Assembly: GCF_913776015.1 (NCBI RefSeq)
Contig: NZ_CAJYMD010000070.1
Coordinates: 1-49,473 of the forward strand
Source: an uncultured Oxalicibacterium sp.
GTDB lineage: Bacteria; Pseudomonadota; Gammaproteobacteria; Burkholderiales; Burkholderiaceae_D
Direction: 5' to 3'
Length of the DNA stretch: 49,473 bases
Shown: in pieces, positions 33,873 through 43,477 of the stretch
Position numbering within the stretch: position 1 is the stretch's first letter
Layout: every line of letters starts with the position of its first letter
Program-made: the position numbers and the translations under genes
The notes under the pieces: generated by a model
Database searches by the model: none
Told to the model about the DNA's origin: nothing
Seen by the model: only the letters and a program-made list of their open reading frames with translations

Positions 33873-34465
33873 CAGGCGTGTCCCAATCTGATTAAGTATT
33901 GCCGAATATCTTTCAACGGCAGGATATGGTCGGGCGGACAAAGAGCAATTGCCGCTTGTGGCATCACGGCAATTTGGGCTTCGTTTGGGTCTTGCACGAT
34001 GGTTATGCCACCAGCCTGCTTGATACTCTGCATACCGCTTGCACCGTCTTCATTGGCACCGGTAAGCAGAATGCCAGCAAGGCGTGGTCCATACGCATCA
34101 GCGGCTGATGTCATCAGATGATCGATGGCCGGCCGAGAAAAATGTACCGGATCTTCATTGCTGAAAGAAAAGCTACGATCCTGTTCGATCGACAGATGAT
34201 AGCCCGGCGCGGCAAAATACATGACACCTGGTGTCACGGGTTCCTTGTCCTGTGCCTGGCGCACTGGCAGGACGACGCGTTGCGCGAATAGTTCGGCGAG
34301 GCGGCTATCTCGATCGTCCCGCAAATGCAACACGATCACGATGGGCAACGAAAAGCTTGCTGGGAGCTGATCGAATAGCTGCAATAAGGCATCGATACCA
34401 CCAGCCGAAGCACCGATCACGATGGCATCGACTGCCTCAGCTCTGAGTGACTGGATGGTTGTCAT
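33872..34465 (-). CDS. CheB-type methylesterase domain protein, no receiver
   Basis: A 197-residue chemotaxis-type protein-glutamate methylesterase consisting only of the catalytic domain. The triad is visible: Ser in IVIGASAGGIDALL, His in IVIVLHLRDD and Asp in LLTGANEDGASGM, where classical CheB has GMGxDG. Without a receiver it cannot be switched on by CheA in the normal manner. It starts 2 bp after the cheR stop. Confidence 0.9.
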   Translation of the reverse strand: MTTIQSLRAEAVDAIVIGASAGGIDALLQLFDQLPASFSLPIVIVLHLRDDRDSRLAELFAQRVVLPVRQAQDKEPVTPGVMYFAAPGYHLSIEQDRSFSFSNEDPVHFSRPAIDHLMTSAADAYGPRLAGILLTGANEDGASGMQSIKQAGGITIVQDPNEAQIAVMPQAAIALCPPDHILPLKDIRQYLIRLGHA

Positions 34466-34467
34466 GA

Positions 34468-35289
34468 TCAGATTTTCCGGTAGATGCGTTGCGCTTTGTC
34501 GAGCGCTTCGAAGCGCGTCGCATGGCTGGAAAATTCGATGCTTTCCTTGCTACCCAAGCCGAGAAAACCACGGTGACACAGCGATTCGTGAAACAGGCCG
34601 AGCGCACGCTCTTGCAATTCACGATTGAAATAGATCAGTACATTGCGACAGCAAACGAGATTGGTCTCGGAAAAAACAGCATCTGTAGCGAGGCTGTGAT
34701 CGGCAAAGCTGATGTTTTCGCACAGTGAGCGATCAAACAACGCCGCTTCATACCCCGCAGTGTAATAGTCGGAAAAAGATGCCTTGCCGCCAGCTTGTTG
34801 ATAGTTGATGGTGTAGCTGCGCATTTTCTCCAAGGGGAAAACACCTTTGCGCGCTTTTTCAAGCGATACCGGATTGATGTCGGTTGCGTAAATGATGCTG
34901 CGGTCAAGCAAGCCTTCTTCCTTGAGCAGGATCGCCATGGAATAGATTTCCTCCCCAGTGCTGCAGCCGGCAATCCAGATCTTCAGCGATGGATAAGTAT
35001 GCAGAAACGGAATGACGTTTTGTCGCAGGCTGAGGAAATACAGCGGATCACGAAACATCTCACTGACAGGGATCGTCAGAAACTGTAGCAATTGCATGAA
35101 TGCTTCCGGATCATGCAGTACGCGCGCCTGCAGTTCCGAAATGGTCGCGCATCGCAAATGGGGCAGAGCATGCAAGACGCGGCGCTTTTGAGAAGCGCCG
35201 GTGTAATTGCGGAAATCGTAGCTGTACTTGAGGTAGATTGCTTCGATCAGCAGGCGCAGCTCGATATCAATACTGTTTGTTGATGGCAT
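34468..35289 (-). CDS. CheR-type methyltransferase
   Basis: A 273-residue S-adenosylmethionine-dependent methyltransferase of the CheR family. It has an N-terminal helical domain (YDFRNYTGASQKRRVLHALPHL) and a catalytic domain with IWIAGCSTGEEIYSMAILLKE (SAM loop), IIYATDINPVSLEKARKGVF, and DLVCCRNVLIYF-like NLVCCRNVLIYFNRELQ. Start 35289 overlaps the stop of the hybrid kinase (TGATG). A longer start at 35391 is in the kinase gene and is rejected. Its likely substrate is a receptor-like protein; the MCP at 38965 has a tether motif. Confidence 0.92.
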   Translation of the reverse strand: MPSTNSIDIELRLLIEAIYLKYSYDFRNYTGASQKRRVLHALPHLRCATISELQARVLHDPEAFMQLLQFLTIPVSEMFRDPLYFLSLRQNVIPFLHTYPSLKIWIAGCSTGEEIYSMAILLKEEGLLDRSIIYATDINPVSLEKARKGVFPLEKMRSYTINYQQAGGKASFSDYYTAGYEAALFDRSLCENISFADHSLATDAVFSETNLVCCRNVLIYFNRELQERALGLFHESLCHRGFLGLGSKESIEFSSHATRFEALDKAQRIYRKI

Positions 35290-38200
35290 CAGAGACGTTC
35301 CAGACCTGGCATCCACACACGCAATAGGGAATACAGACGATCCAGATCGATCGGCTTGGCCATGTAATCCGATGCACCCGCACGCAGACATTGTTCCTGA
35401 TCATCTTTCATTGCCTTTGCGGTAATCGTGATGATCGGCAGTTTCTGGAAGCGTGCATCGGCACGAATCCGGCGTGTCGCTTCAAGTCCGTCCATGCCCG
35501 GCATCATCACGTCCATGAGAACAATGTCGATATCGGCAACGGTATCGAGTTTGTTGATGGCCTCGAAACCGTTACGAGCCACTTCGATCAGCGCGCCGCG
35601 CTGCTCGAGCGCGCTGGTGAGCGCGAAGATGTTGCGTACATCGTCGTCCACGATCAGGATGCGACGTCCCTCGAATACGCGATCACGGCTACGCACGGTA
35701 CGGAGCATGCTCTGCCTTTCTGCAGACAGTTCGGCTTCCACCTTGTGCAGGAACAGCGTGACTTCATCGAGCAGACGTTCTGGCGAACGCGCGCCCTTGA
35801 TGATGATGGAGCGCGAATACTTGAGCAGATCGGCTTCTTCATCGCGTGTCAGATTGCGGCCCGTGTAGACAATCACTGGCGGGAACGAGCAAATTTCTTC
35901 AGACGACATGCGCTCGAGCAATTGCTCGCCTTGCATGTCGGGCAGCTTGAGGTCAATGATCATGCAATCGAACACGGTTGTGCGTAGCAGAGCCAGTGCT
36001 TCTTCACCCGATGCGACAGCCGTGATCTTGACGTCATCATCCATGATCAGTTGCTTGACGCTCTCACGTTGACGTTCATCGTCTTCTACTAGCAGCACAT
36101 GCTTGTTGGTCTGCGTAAATTTCAGTTCCAGCTTTTGCAAGACATCTCTGAGTTGTTCGCGCGTTGCCGGTTTGATCACATAACCTACTGCACCCAGTTG
36201 CAATGCAATTTCCTTGCGATCCGACGCCGAAACAATATGTACGGGAATATGACGCGTGTGAGGATTGCTTTTGAGTGCCTGCAATACGGTCATGCCCGAA
36301 CCATCGGGAAGCCCCATGTCGAGCAGAATGGCGTCTGGCAAGAAGGTGCTGGCAACTTCCAGGCCATCGCTTGCACCGTGCGCCACGGTACAGAGATAAC
36401 CGGTTTCATGAGCGAGATCGTAGAGGATGCGCGAGAACGTGACGTCGTCTTCGATAATCAGCACCATGCGTGCATTGCCTCTGTCCTTGTCGCGGTCATC
36501 AGGGAATGCCGGAGCGGATGGTGCAGGCGATGCAGATGACGACATGTCAGGTGGCAAAGCAGGGCGCATGTTGACGTCATGCGTGGAGCGGGCGGTGCGT
36601 GCAGTCGTCACAGCAGTCGTCGTTTGCGCAATCTCCGGCGGGTGCGATGGCAAAACTGGCGGCAAACTTAATGTGAAGGTGCTGCCCTGGCCAGCGACGC
36701 TGTCGACCGTGATGCCACCGCCAAGCAATGCTGCCAAATCGCGCGAAATCGAGAGACCCAAACCTGTCCCACCATATTTGCGGCTGGTGGTGCCGTCGGC
36801 TTGTCGGAATGCCTCGAAGATGAGTGTCTGCTCTTCGGGCGTGATGCCGATTCCCGAGTCGCTGACGACGAATTCGATATTTCCTTTTTGATCGCCACGT
36901 ACCACAAGGGAAACCTTGCCGGCATCGGTGAACTTGATTGCATTGGACAGCAGATTCTTGACGATCTGCTCCAGACGCTGACTATCTGTATGAATCGACA
37001 GTGGTGTATCGCGATCGATGCGAATTTCGAAGTCGAGCTGCTTGCTCGTTGCGAGCGGCTCGAAGATCATCTGCAAGTTTTCCGCAATACGATGCAGCGG
37101 AATATCTTCCGGTGACAGCTCAAGCTTGCCTGCTTCGACTTTCGAAATGTCCAGAATGTCGTTGATCAGATTCAGCAGGTCGTTGCCTGCAGAATAAATC
37201 GTGTTGGCGAATTTGACCTGTTCCTCGTTCAGGTTGCCTTTCGTATTGTCGGCAAGCAGCTTCGCAAGAATCAATGAGCTGTTCAGCGGTGTCCGCAATT
37301 CGTGGGACATGTTGGCGAGGAATTCGGATTTGTAGCGGCTCGCGCGTTGCAATTCCTGCGCACGCTCTTCGAGTGCCTGTCGCGCTTCAATCAACGCAAC
37401 ATTTTTCTGATCCAGGCTCAGTGTCTGTTCCGCCAGTTGTTCGTTGGTTTGTTCGAGCTCGGCCTTCTGGTTTTCCAGATTGGCTTGCGATTCTTCGAGA
37501 ACACGCGACTGTTCTTCAAGTTCTTCATTTGCCGTGCGTAACTCTTCCTGTTGAACCTGCAGCTCTTCATTGAGCTGCTGCGTTTCTTCCAGCAGATTTT
37601 GTAGACGCAATCGGTACAGCGCTGCCTCGACGGCAGTGCCAAGGTTGGCGGACATCAGTTGCAGGAAGTCGATATCGCGTTCCACCGGTGCGTGGAGGAA
37701 ACCGAGTTCCACGACGCCGTTGACATTGCCGTCATGATGAATTGGAACCATGATGACGAAACGTGGTTTGCTGTTACCGAGTCCGGAAGTAATTTTTAGA
37801 TAGTTGTCCGGCACATTGTCGAGGCGGATCAGTTCTCGCGTTTTCGCGGCTTGTGCCACCAGACTTTCCTGGCTATGAATAACCTGCTCCATCAAGTCGC
37901 TTTCCTTGCTAAAGCCGTAACTGGCAACGCGACGCAAGGAACCGTCATCCTGCCGCACATAGAGTGCAGCGACAGAGGACTGAATGTATTGACCCAGGAA
38001 ACTCAGCACGGTGCCGCCTAATTGCGGTAAAGGCATTTGCCCAATGCCTTGTTCGGCGAGTTGCGATTGTCCAGTGCGCAACCATGCTTGCTGTTCGAGC
38101 ATGTGTGCATGTTCCTGGTGGCTTGTGATCGCGTCGTTATAGGTATTGGCAAGGCTGACGAGTTCGCGCCGTCCGCGAAACGCCAGGATGCAGCTCAAAA

Positions 38201-38795
38201 GCAGACTCAATGTCAGATAGCCGGCAACGACGAAGAAGGTAATCGTCTTTGCTTGGGCGCTACGCTCTTGGCGCAACTCATGTTCCTGATCGAGAAAGTT
38301 GCGGAATTCTCGGCGCATTTCATCGAACTGTAGCTTGCCTTGCCCGCTGCGAATAATCTCTGCAATTGCTACGACATCCTTGTCGGTACGACGCAAATTG
38401 ATCATGCGCTGCGCATAGTTATTCCACTCGTTGTGCAGTGCTTCGATTCGCGCCAGACGATCGACCTGGGCAGGGTTGTCCTGAACCAGTGTGGTCAGTT
38501 GGCGTACCGCAGGAATCGCTTTTGCCTTGGCAATTTCGTAAGGTGCTAGGAAGGTTTCATCGCCGGTGATGACGAAGCCGCGCATGCCGGATTCCATGTC
38601 GACGACGAGCTTGCTAGCTTCGTTGCCATTGGCAATCACGCGATCCGTATGCTCTACCCATTCGAGTACGGTCAGCAGATAGACGATGAGAGCGATGAAT
38701 ACGCCTGCACTAATGACACCTGCCGCGAGAGGCAGGGTGATGTTACGGGTAAGGATGCGTTTGAAACCTTCCTGATCAATGGCAGCGTCACTCAT
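35289..38795 (-). CDS. CHASE3-GAF hybrid histidine kinase with three receiver domains
   Basis: A 1168-residue membrane hybrid kinase. Order: TM1 (about 19-43), CHASE3 (about 45-180, MESGMRGFVITGDETF), TM2 (about 186-208), GAF-like (about 255-395), long coiled coil (about 400-495), HisKA with LANMSHELRTPLNSSL, HATPase with VSDSGIGITPEEQ and YGGTGLGLSISRDL, then three receivers: LLDMGLPDGSG (Asp about 827), IIDLKLPDMQG (about 947) and LMDVMMPGMDG (about 1092). All three have the acceptor Asp and conserved Lys. No Hpt domain is seen. First gene of the cheR/cheB operon, so it likely commands that set. Confidence 0.92.
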   Translation of the reverse strand: MSDAAIDQEGFKRILTRNITLPLAAGVISAGVFIALIVYLLTVLEWVEHTDRVIANGNEASKLVVDMESGMRGFVITGDETFLAPYEIAKAKAIPAVRQLTTLVQDNPAQVDRLARIEALHNEWNNYAQRMINLRRTDKDVVAIAEIIRSGQGKLQFDEMRREFRNFLDQEHELRQERSAQAKTITFFVVAGYLTLSLLLSCILAFRGRRELVSLANTYNDAITSHQEHAHMLEQQAWLRTGQSQLAEQGIGQMPLPQLGGTVLSFLGQYIQSSVAALYVRQDDGSLRRVASYGFSKESDLMEQVIHSQESLVAQAAKTRELIRLDNVPDNYLKITSGLGNSKPRFVIMVPIHHDGNVNGVVELGFLHAPVERDIDFLQLMSANLGTAVEAALYRLRLQNLLEETQQLNEELQVQQEELRTANEELEEQSRVLEESQANLENQKAELEQTNEQLAEQTLSLDQKNVALIEARQALEERAQELQRASRYKSEFLANMSHELRTPLNSSLILAKLLADNTKGNLNEEQVKFANTIYSAGNDLLNLINDILDISKVEAGKLELSPEDIPLHRIAENLQMIFEPLATSKQLDFEIRIDRDTPLSIHTDSQRLEQIVKNLLSNAIKFTDAGKVSLVVRGDQKGNIEFVVSDSGIGITPEEQTLIFEAFRQADGTTSRKYGGTGLGLSISRDLAALLGGGITVDSVAGQGSTFTLSLPPVLPSHPPEIAQTTTAVTTARTARSTHDVNMRPALPPDMSSSASPAPSAPAFPDDRDKDRGNARMVLIIEDDVTFSRILYDLAHETGYLCTVAHGASDGLEVASTFLPDAILLDMGLPDGSGMTVLQALKSNPHTRHIPVHIVSASDRKEIALQLGAVGYVIKPATREQLRDVLQKLELKFTQTNKHVLLVEDDERQRESVKQLIMDDDVKITAVASGEEALALLRTTVFDCMIIDLKLPDMQGEQLLERMSSEEICSFPPVIVYTGRNLTRDEEADLLKYSRSIIIKGARSPERLLDEVTLFLHKVEAELSAERQSMLRTVRSRDRVFEGRRILIVDDDVRNIFALTSALEQRGALIEVARNGFEAINKLDTVADIDIVLMDVMMPGMDGLEATRRIRADARFQKLPIITITAKAMKDDQEQCLRAGASDYMAKPIDLDRLYSLLRVWMPGLERL

Positions 38796-38920
38796 TTCAG
38801 TCTTCCGGGCAGCATGTCAAACGAGGGAGTGTAAACCAACATTCCGCGATGAAACACGAATTGCCATCCAGGTTTTTCACATTCGATTCACAAGAAAGAC
38901 CGTGCCTGTAAAACGCACAA

Positions 38921-38946
38921 AAAAATCCGCCGAATGGCGGATTTTT
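38921..38946. terminator. Terminator between the MCP and hybrid-kinase genes
   Basis: AAAAATCCGCC-gaat-GGCGGATTTTT, an 11-bp perfect stem with T and A runs on either side. For the minus-strand MCP gene it lies 19 bp after the stop, so the cheW-mcp unit ends here. Confidence 0.9.
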
Positions 38947-38964
38947 GTAAAAAATACAGGGGAA

Positions 38965-40677
38965 TTAAAACTGTTCCCAATCGTCTTCGCTCGTTCCGCT
39001 GGCGGCTGCCATCGCAGCAGGTGCTGCCAGTGCCGCCGCTGTGGCGCTTTTCGTCGCCGCGGTTTTTGCAGGAGCGACAGGTAGCGAACGCGTCATCGTT
39101 TTCGGTTGAACCTGTTGTGTCTGGCTATCAAAACTGTTGAGCTTGAACACGCTGACAGCTTCGGTCAGTTTCTCTGCCTGTTCGTTCAGGGAGGCCGCTG
39201 CGGCAGCGGCTTCTTCCACCAAGGCCGCGTTCTGTTGTGTTACCTGATCCATCTGACTGATGGCAGTATTGACTTGTTCGATACCAGAGCTTTGTTCCTG
39301 GCTGGCAGCGAGGATTTCACTCATGATGTCTGTCACGTGTCGTACGCTGTCGACGACCTCCTTCATCGTGGTCCCGGCTGACGCGACCAGCTTGCTGCCC
39401 TGATCGACTTTGTTGACGGAGTCGTCAATCAGTGTCTTGATTTCCTTGGCCGCAGCGGCCGAACGTTGCGCAAGGCTGCGCACTTCGCCTGCCACGACGG
39501 CAAATCCACGTCCTTGCTCACCGGCACGAGCAGCTTCGACTGCAGCATTCAATGCCAGAATATTCGTCTGGAAAGCGATGCCATCGATAACGGCGATGAT
39601 GTCCACGATCTTGCGTGCCGACGCGTCGATCGATCCCATCGTATCTACCACCTCGGCGACGACGGCTCCGCCTTTGCCAGCAACGGCTGACGCCGTGACA
39701 GCCAACTGATTGGCTTGGCGTGCGTTGTCAGCGTTCTGCTTGACGGTGGATGTTAGTTCTTCCATTGACGAGGCAGTTTCTTCAAGGGACGCAGCCTGTT
39801 GTTCGGTGCGGCTCGACAAATCCAGATTGCCTGCGGCAATTTGTGTCGTTGCGGTACCAATCGTCAGGCTGCCTTCACGTACCTTGGTCACTGTTTCGCG
39901 CAAACGTTGTTGCATCTTTTGCAGGCCAGCCATCAACGTACCCATCTCGTTTTTCGATTTGACCTCGATGCGTGTCGTCAGATCACCTGCAGAAATGGCT
40001 TCAAAATGTCCGAGCATTTCCTGCAAGGGTCGTGTAATTGCGCGAATCAGAAAGAGTGCCGAAATGGCTACGATAATTAAACCGAACAACACGCCACCAA
40101 TGGCCACGATGCGGAAAACCGAAAACGTCGATTGACTTTGCGCATACTGCTCTGCGATCAGATTTTTCTGATAATCAGCCAAAGCCGTTGAGCTCTTTCG
40201 AAGAGCCTGAAAGACAGGCGAAACCTTCACGGTAAGAATATCTTCTATCTCGGCGGTGTTCTTGTTGTTAATCGCTTCGATAAGTGCTGTATGCCCAACC
40301 TTGAGATAAGCATCGCGATCGCGGACCACAGCATCAGACAGTTTCTTCTCTTCATCCGTTGCCGGCAAATCAAGATAGTTCTGCCATGCTTTGTCAGACT
40401 CCGTTTTCAGTTCCTGCGCGCGTGCCATTGATGTATTCGCAGTGGGCGCATCAGGACGGAGAGCGACGCGGCTTAGTGTGGCGCGGGACTGCAGCAGCGC
40501 AACCATCATGTTTTGCACAGCTTCTGCCGATGGCATGCGAACCGTAATGGCTTCTTTGATGACATTGTTGCTTGCTTGCAGGCCAAGTACGCCCATGGCA
40601 CCGCCGACAATCAGCATGCAGCCTAAAAAGCCCATGGTTAAAACAAGACGCAGCTTGATTGAGATGTTTTTCATCAT
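38965..40677 (-). CDS. Methyl-accepting chemotaxis protein
   Basis: A 570-residue MCP. TM1 (about 10-32), four-helix-bundle ligand domain (about 35-188, QSRATLSRVALRPDAPTAN), TM2 (about 191-211), HAMP (ITRPLQEMLGHFEAISAGDLTTRIE) and a signalling domain with the conserved hairpin IAFQTNILALNAAVEAARAGEQGRGFAVVAGEVR (in segments) and methylation-helix Glu/Gln pairs. An Ala-rich linker leads to the C-terminal EDDWEQF, matching the xWxxF tether of CheR/CheB. ATG at 40677 or 40674. Lies 27 bp after cheW. Confidence 0.95.
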   Translation of the reverse strand: MMKNISIKLRLVLTMGFLGCMLIVGGAMGVLGLQASNNVIKEAITVRMPSAEAVQNMMVALLQSRATLSRVALRPDAPTANTSMARAQELKTESDKAWQNYLDLPATDEEKKLSDAVVRDRDAYLKVGHTALIEAINNKNTAEIEDILTVKVSPVFQALRKSSTALADYQKNLIAEQYAQSQSTFSVFRIVAIGGVLFGLIIVAISALFLIRAITRPLQEMLGHFEAISAGDLTTRIEVKSKNEMGTLMAGLQKMQQRLRETVTKVREGSLTIGTATTQIAAGNLDLSSRTEQQAASLEETASSMEELTSTVKQNADNARQANQLAVTASAVAGKGGAVVAEVVDTMGSIDASARKIVDIIAVIDGIAFQTNILALNAAVEAARAGEQGRGFAVVAGEVRSLAQRSAAAAKEIKTLIDDSVNKVDQGSKLVASAGTTMKEVVDSVRHVTDIMSEILAASQEQSSGIEQVNTAISQMDQVTQQNAALVEEAAAAAASLNEQAEKLTEAVSVFKLNSFDSQTQQVQPKTMTRSLPVAPAKTAATKSATAAALAAPAAMAAASGTSEDDWEQF

Positions 40678-40704
40678 GATCAGGTTTTACAAGAAAGAGA
40701 GAAA

Positions 40705-41190
40705 TCAGGCGGCGAGTTTTTCGATCAGACCGATCTCGCTGGATTGCATGAGTTGGCTGATGTCGATCAGAATCAGCATACGTTCGTTGACGGTGCCCAG
40801 ACCGAGCAGATAGTCGGTAGCCACCGTCGAGCCCATCTCGGGAGCGGGCTTGATTTGTTCAGGAGTCAGTGTAAGTACGTCGGACACGCTATCGACTACC
40901 ATGCCGATCGTACGTCCCCCAATTTGCAGGATGATGACAACCGTGAACTGATCATAGACAGGTTCGCTCAGGCTGAACTTGATGCGCATGTCGATGATCG
41001 GGACGATGGTACCGCGCAGGTTGATAACGCCCTTCAGGTAATCCGGTGCGTTGGCGATTTGCGTGACGGCGTCATAACCGCGCAGTTCCTGCACCGTCTG
41101 GATATTGATACCGTACTCTTCGTTGCCGAGGGTAAATGCCAGAAATTCGAGGGGAGTAGAGGGGGTATTAACGAGGTGTGGCGTGTTCAT
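40705..41190 (-). CDS. cheW: Chemotaxis coupling protein CheW
   Basis: A 161-residue CheW, which links receptors to CheA. Family signature: FLAFTLGNEEYGINIQTVQELRGYDAVTQIANAPDYLKGVINLRG (in segments) and TIVPIIDMRIKF. The start at 41190 has AAGGA six bases upstream; ATGs at 41196 and 41223 are badly spaced. Precedes the MCP gene on the same strand. No CheA is present in the window, so this pair would plug into a system elsewhere. Confidence 0.94.
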   Translation of the reverse strand: MNTPHLVNTPSTPLEFLAFTLGNEEYGINIQTVQELRGYDAVTQIANAPDYLKGVINLRGTIVPIIDMRIKFSLSEPVYDQFTVVIILQIGGRTIGMVVDSVSDVLTLTPEQIKPAPEMGSTVATDYLLGLGTVNERMLILIDISQLMQSSEIGLIEKLAA

Positions 41191-41409
41191 CGACATCCTT
41201 GATACAGAATTGCATTTCCACATGGAAACGATTTTCAGTATAGCGATGGAAGTTGGTCGCGTCGATGCGTTTGCCCGCTGTTTCCCGGTTCACGCCGCAA
41301 ATACAACGCCTGCCTGACAACTTTTTACATTCTTTTTACAGTCAGTATTGGCAGTTTGCTCATTGTCAATCGAACGCCATTTTTGATTTGTCATAGCGTC
41401 GTGATGACC

Positions 41410-41462
41410 CATATTTGCAACTTTGTTGCATTAATGTATTATGCAACAAAGTTGCAAATATG
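41410..41462. promoter_or_regulatory. Nested palindromic operator ahead of the zigA-like operon (probable Zur site)
   Basis: Perfect 22-bp arms (41410-41431 and 41441-41462) surround a 9-bp spacer. Each arm contains its own dyad: TGCAACtttGTTGCA (41416-41430) and TGCAACaaaGTTGCA (41442-41456), with centres 26 bp apart. TTGCAA (41415-41420) and TATTAT (41437-41442), 16 bp apart, could be -35 and -10, so two bound dimers would cover the promoter. The site is 26 bp before the preferred ATG. Assignment to Zur is inferred from the zinc-related genes. Confidence 0.75.
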
Positions 41463-41487
41463 TTGATCGATGTTTCGAAAGAATGAG

Positions 41488-42669
41488 ATGAATCGCTTAC
41501 CTGTTACGGTACTTTCCGGTTTTCTTGGTGCTGGCAAGACCACTTTGCTGAACCATATTCTCGCCAATCGTGAGGGGCGGCGTGTTGCCGTGATCGTCAA
41601 CGATATGTCGGAAGTCAATATCGATGCCGCACTGGTGCGCGACGGCGGGGCAGACCTGTCGCGCACGGACGAAAAACTCGTCGAGATGAGCAACGGCTGC
41701 ATTTGTTGCACCTTGCGCGAGGATTTGCTGGAAGAGGTGACCAAGCTGGCGCAGGCGGGGCGCTTCGATCAACTGGTCATTGAATCGACCGGGATTTCCG
41801 AGCCCTTGCCGGTGGCGGAAACCTTCACGTTCACCGATGAAAAAGGCAAAAGCCTGTCCGACATGGCGCGGCTGGACACGATGGTGACCGTGATCGATGC
41901 GTTCAATTTCCTCAAGGATTATGAATCCCACGACGAACTGCGTCAGCGTGGCGAATCGATGGGGAATGAGGATGAGCGCACGGTAGTCGATCTGTTGGTC
42001 GAGCAGGTCGAGTTTTGCGATGTACTGATTCTGAACAAGACCGACTTGGTCAGTGAAGGCGAGTTACAGCGTTTGACGGTCATCCTGCAACGATTGAATC
42101 CGCGGGCGCGTATCGAACGATCACGCTTTGGTGAGGTGCCGCTGGACAAGGTGCTCGATACAGGCCTGTTCGACTTCGAGCAGGCATCGCAGGCGCCGGG
42201 CTGGTTGCAGGAATTGCGTGGCACGCATCAGCCGGAAACGGAAACTTACGGCATTGGCAGCTTTGTCTATCGTGCGCGTCGGCCTTTTCATCCGCAACGC
42301 TTCTACGCATTGACGCAACGCGCATGGCCGGGGGTTGTGCGCTCCAAGGGCTTTTTCTGGTTGGCCAGTCGGCCGACATATGCAGCCTCGTGGTCGCAAG
42401 CCGGAAGTATTTGCCGGCACGGTGCCGCCGGTTTATGGTGGGCCGCCGTGCCGCAGGAAAATTGGCCTGAGGATCCAGAAAGCGTGGCACGCATACGTGC
42501 CGAGTGGTCGCCTGAAACCGGCGATGCGCGGCAGGAACTGGTGCTGATCGGCATGCATCTGGACCAATCCGCACTGACGGAACAATTCGATGCCTGCCTG
42601 CTGACCGATGCCGAAATGGCGACGGGACCGGAAGCATGGATGCAGATGGAGGATCCATTCCCATGGTGA
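41488..42669 (+). CDS. zigA: COG0523 zinc-metallochaperone GTPase (ZigA type)
   Basis: A 393-residue G3E-family GTPase. Walker A is [16 protein letters not shown], the metal-binding motif is [15 protein letters not shown] (CxCC), followed by [14 protein letters not shown] and guanine-specificity LNKTDLV (about 185). The C-terminal CobW_C domain has [13 protein letters not shown] and a Trp-rich end ([16 protein letters not shown]-like). Length and order fit the ZigA/YeiR group that supplies zinc to client proteins under zinc limitation. Start at 41488 rather than 41470 is preferred for its upstream purine stretch. Stop overlaps the carbonic anhydrase gene. Confidence 0.88.
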   Translation: MNRLPVTVLSGFLGAGKTTLLNHILANREGRRVAVIVNDMSEVNIDAALVRDGGADLSRTDEKLVEMSNGCICCTLREDLLEEVTKLAQAGRFDQLVIESTGISEPLPVAETFTFTDEKGKSLSDMARLDTMVTVIDAFNFLKDYESHDELRQRGESMGNEDERTVVDLLVEQVEFCDVLILNKTDLVSEGELQRLTVILQRLNPRARIERSRFGEVPLDKVLDTGLFDFEQASQAPGWLQELRGTHQPETETYGIGSFVYRARRPFHPQRFYALTQRAWPGVVRSKGFFWLASRPTYAASWSQAGSICRHGAAGLWWAAVPQENWPEDPESVARIRAEWSPETGDARQELVLIGMHLDQSALTEQFDACLLTDAEMATGPEAWMQMEDPFPW

Positions 42670-43244
42670 AGCAAAAGCCTTTCGGAACGATCCGCCCCAA
42701 TCCGCAAGGCGATGAACCGGTCATTCACCCGAGTGCCTTTATCGATCCGACCGCTATCCTGTGTGGGAAGGTTATCGTGCATGAAAACGTCTTCATCGGC
42801 CCCTATGCCGTCATTCGTGCCGATGAAGTGGATGCCACGGGTGAAATGCAGCCCATTGTCATCGGTGCCCATTCGAACATTCAGGATGGCGTCGTCATCC
42901 ATTCGAAATCAGGCGCTGCCGTCACGATCGGTGCCTATACCTCGATCGCTCACCGTGCCATCGTGCACGGCCCCTGCAACGTGGGGAGCAAGGTATTCAT
43001 CGGTTTCAATAGCGTCTTGTTCAACTGCACGATTGGTGAAGGCTGCGTGGTTCGACATAACGCGGTGGTTGACGGCTGCACATTGCCACCTGGCTTTTAC
43101 GTTCCCTCGACAGAGCGCATCGGTGCACAAACCGATCTGGCGACGGTGCCGCGTGTCAGTGTGCAGGCTTCGGAATTTTCGGAAGATGTGGTGCGAACGA
43201 ATAATTGGTTGGTGGAGGGGTACAAGCGTTTGCTGGGAACATGA
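42663..43244 (+). CDS. Gamma-class carbonic anhydrase-like hexapeptide protein
   Basis: A 193-residue left-handed beta-helix protein. The metal ligands known from the archaeal enzyme Cam are matched: His in [11 protein letters not shown] and the pair His-x4-His in [11 protein letters not shown], with Arg and Asp in VIRADEVD and Gln-Asp in NIQDG. This suggests a true gamma-carbonic anhydrase (CO2 hydration) rather than an inactive homologue. ATG overlaps the zigA stop by 7 bp. It is the second gene of the zinc-responsive operon. Confidence 0.88.
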   Translation: MVKQKPFGTIRPNPQGDEPVIHPSAFIDPTAILCGKVIVHENVFIGPYAVIRADEVDATGEMQPIVIGAHSNIQDGVVIHSKSGAAVTIGAYTSIAHRAIVHGPCNVGSKVFIGFNSVLFNCTIGEGCVVRHNAVVDGCTLPPGFYVPSTERIGAQTDLATVPRVSVQASEFSEDVVRTNNWLVEGYKRLLGT

Positions 43245-43330
43245 TCCTGTTTCCTGATGACAGAAGCGATAGCGCAGAAAGGATGATGTGGTTCTGACGA
43301 ACGCGTTCTATCAAGCCACAAAATGTAGAA

Positions 43331-43365
43331 AAGCCGTTGCGAAGGATTTCGCAACGGCTTTTTTT
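43331..43365. terminator. Terminator after the gamma-carbonic anhydrase gene
   Basis: AAGCCGTTGCGAA-ggat-TTCGCAACGGCTT, a 13-bp perfect stem with a T7 tail on the plus strand. It may also assist termination of the convergent receptor gene. Confidence 0.92.
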
Positions 43366-43477
43366 GGGGTGCACATGCATCAGCGATCCTTTTTAGCCGG
43401 CAAGATTTGATCGCGGTTTATGGAATGGCTTTTGTCACATGGGCAGGTTTTTTGCGCTGAAATTAGATGCAACTGTT

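Noticed and set aside
43370-43390. ATGCAT at the end of the carbonic-anhydrase terminator region, and another at the start of the TonB receptor gene
   Set aside because: Isolated half-sites without a partner at 11 bp; expected by chance.
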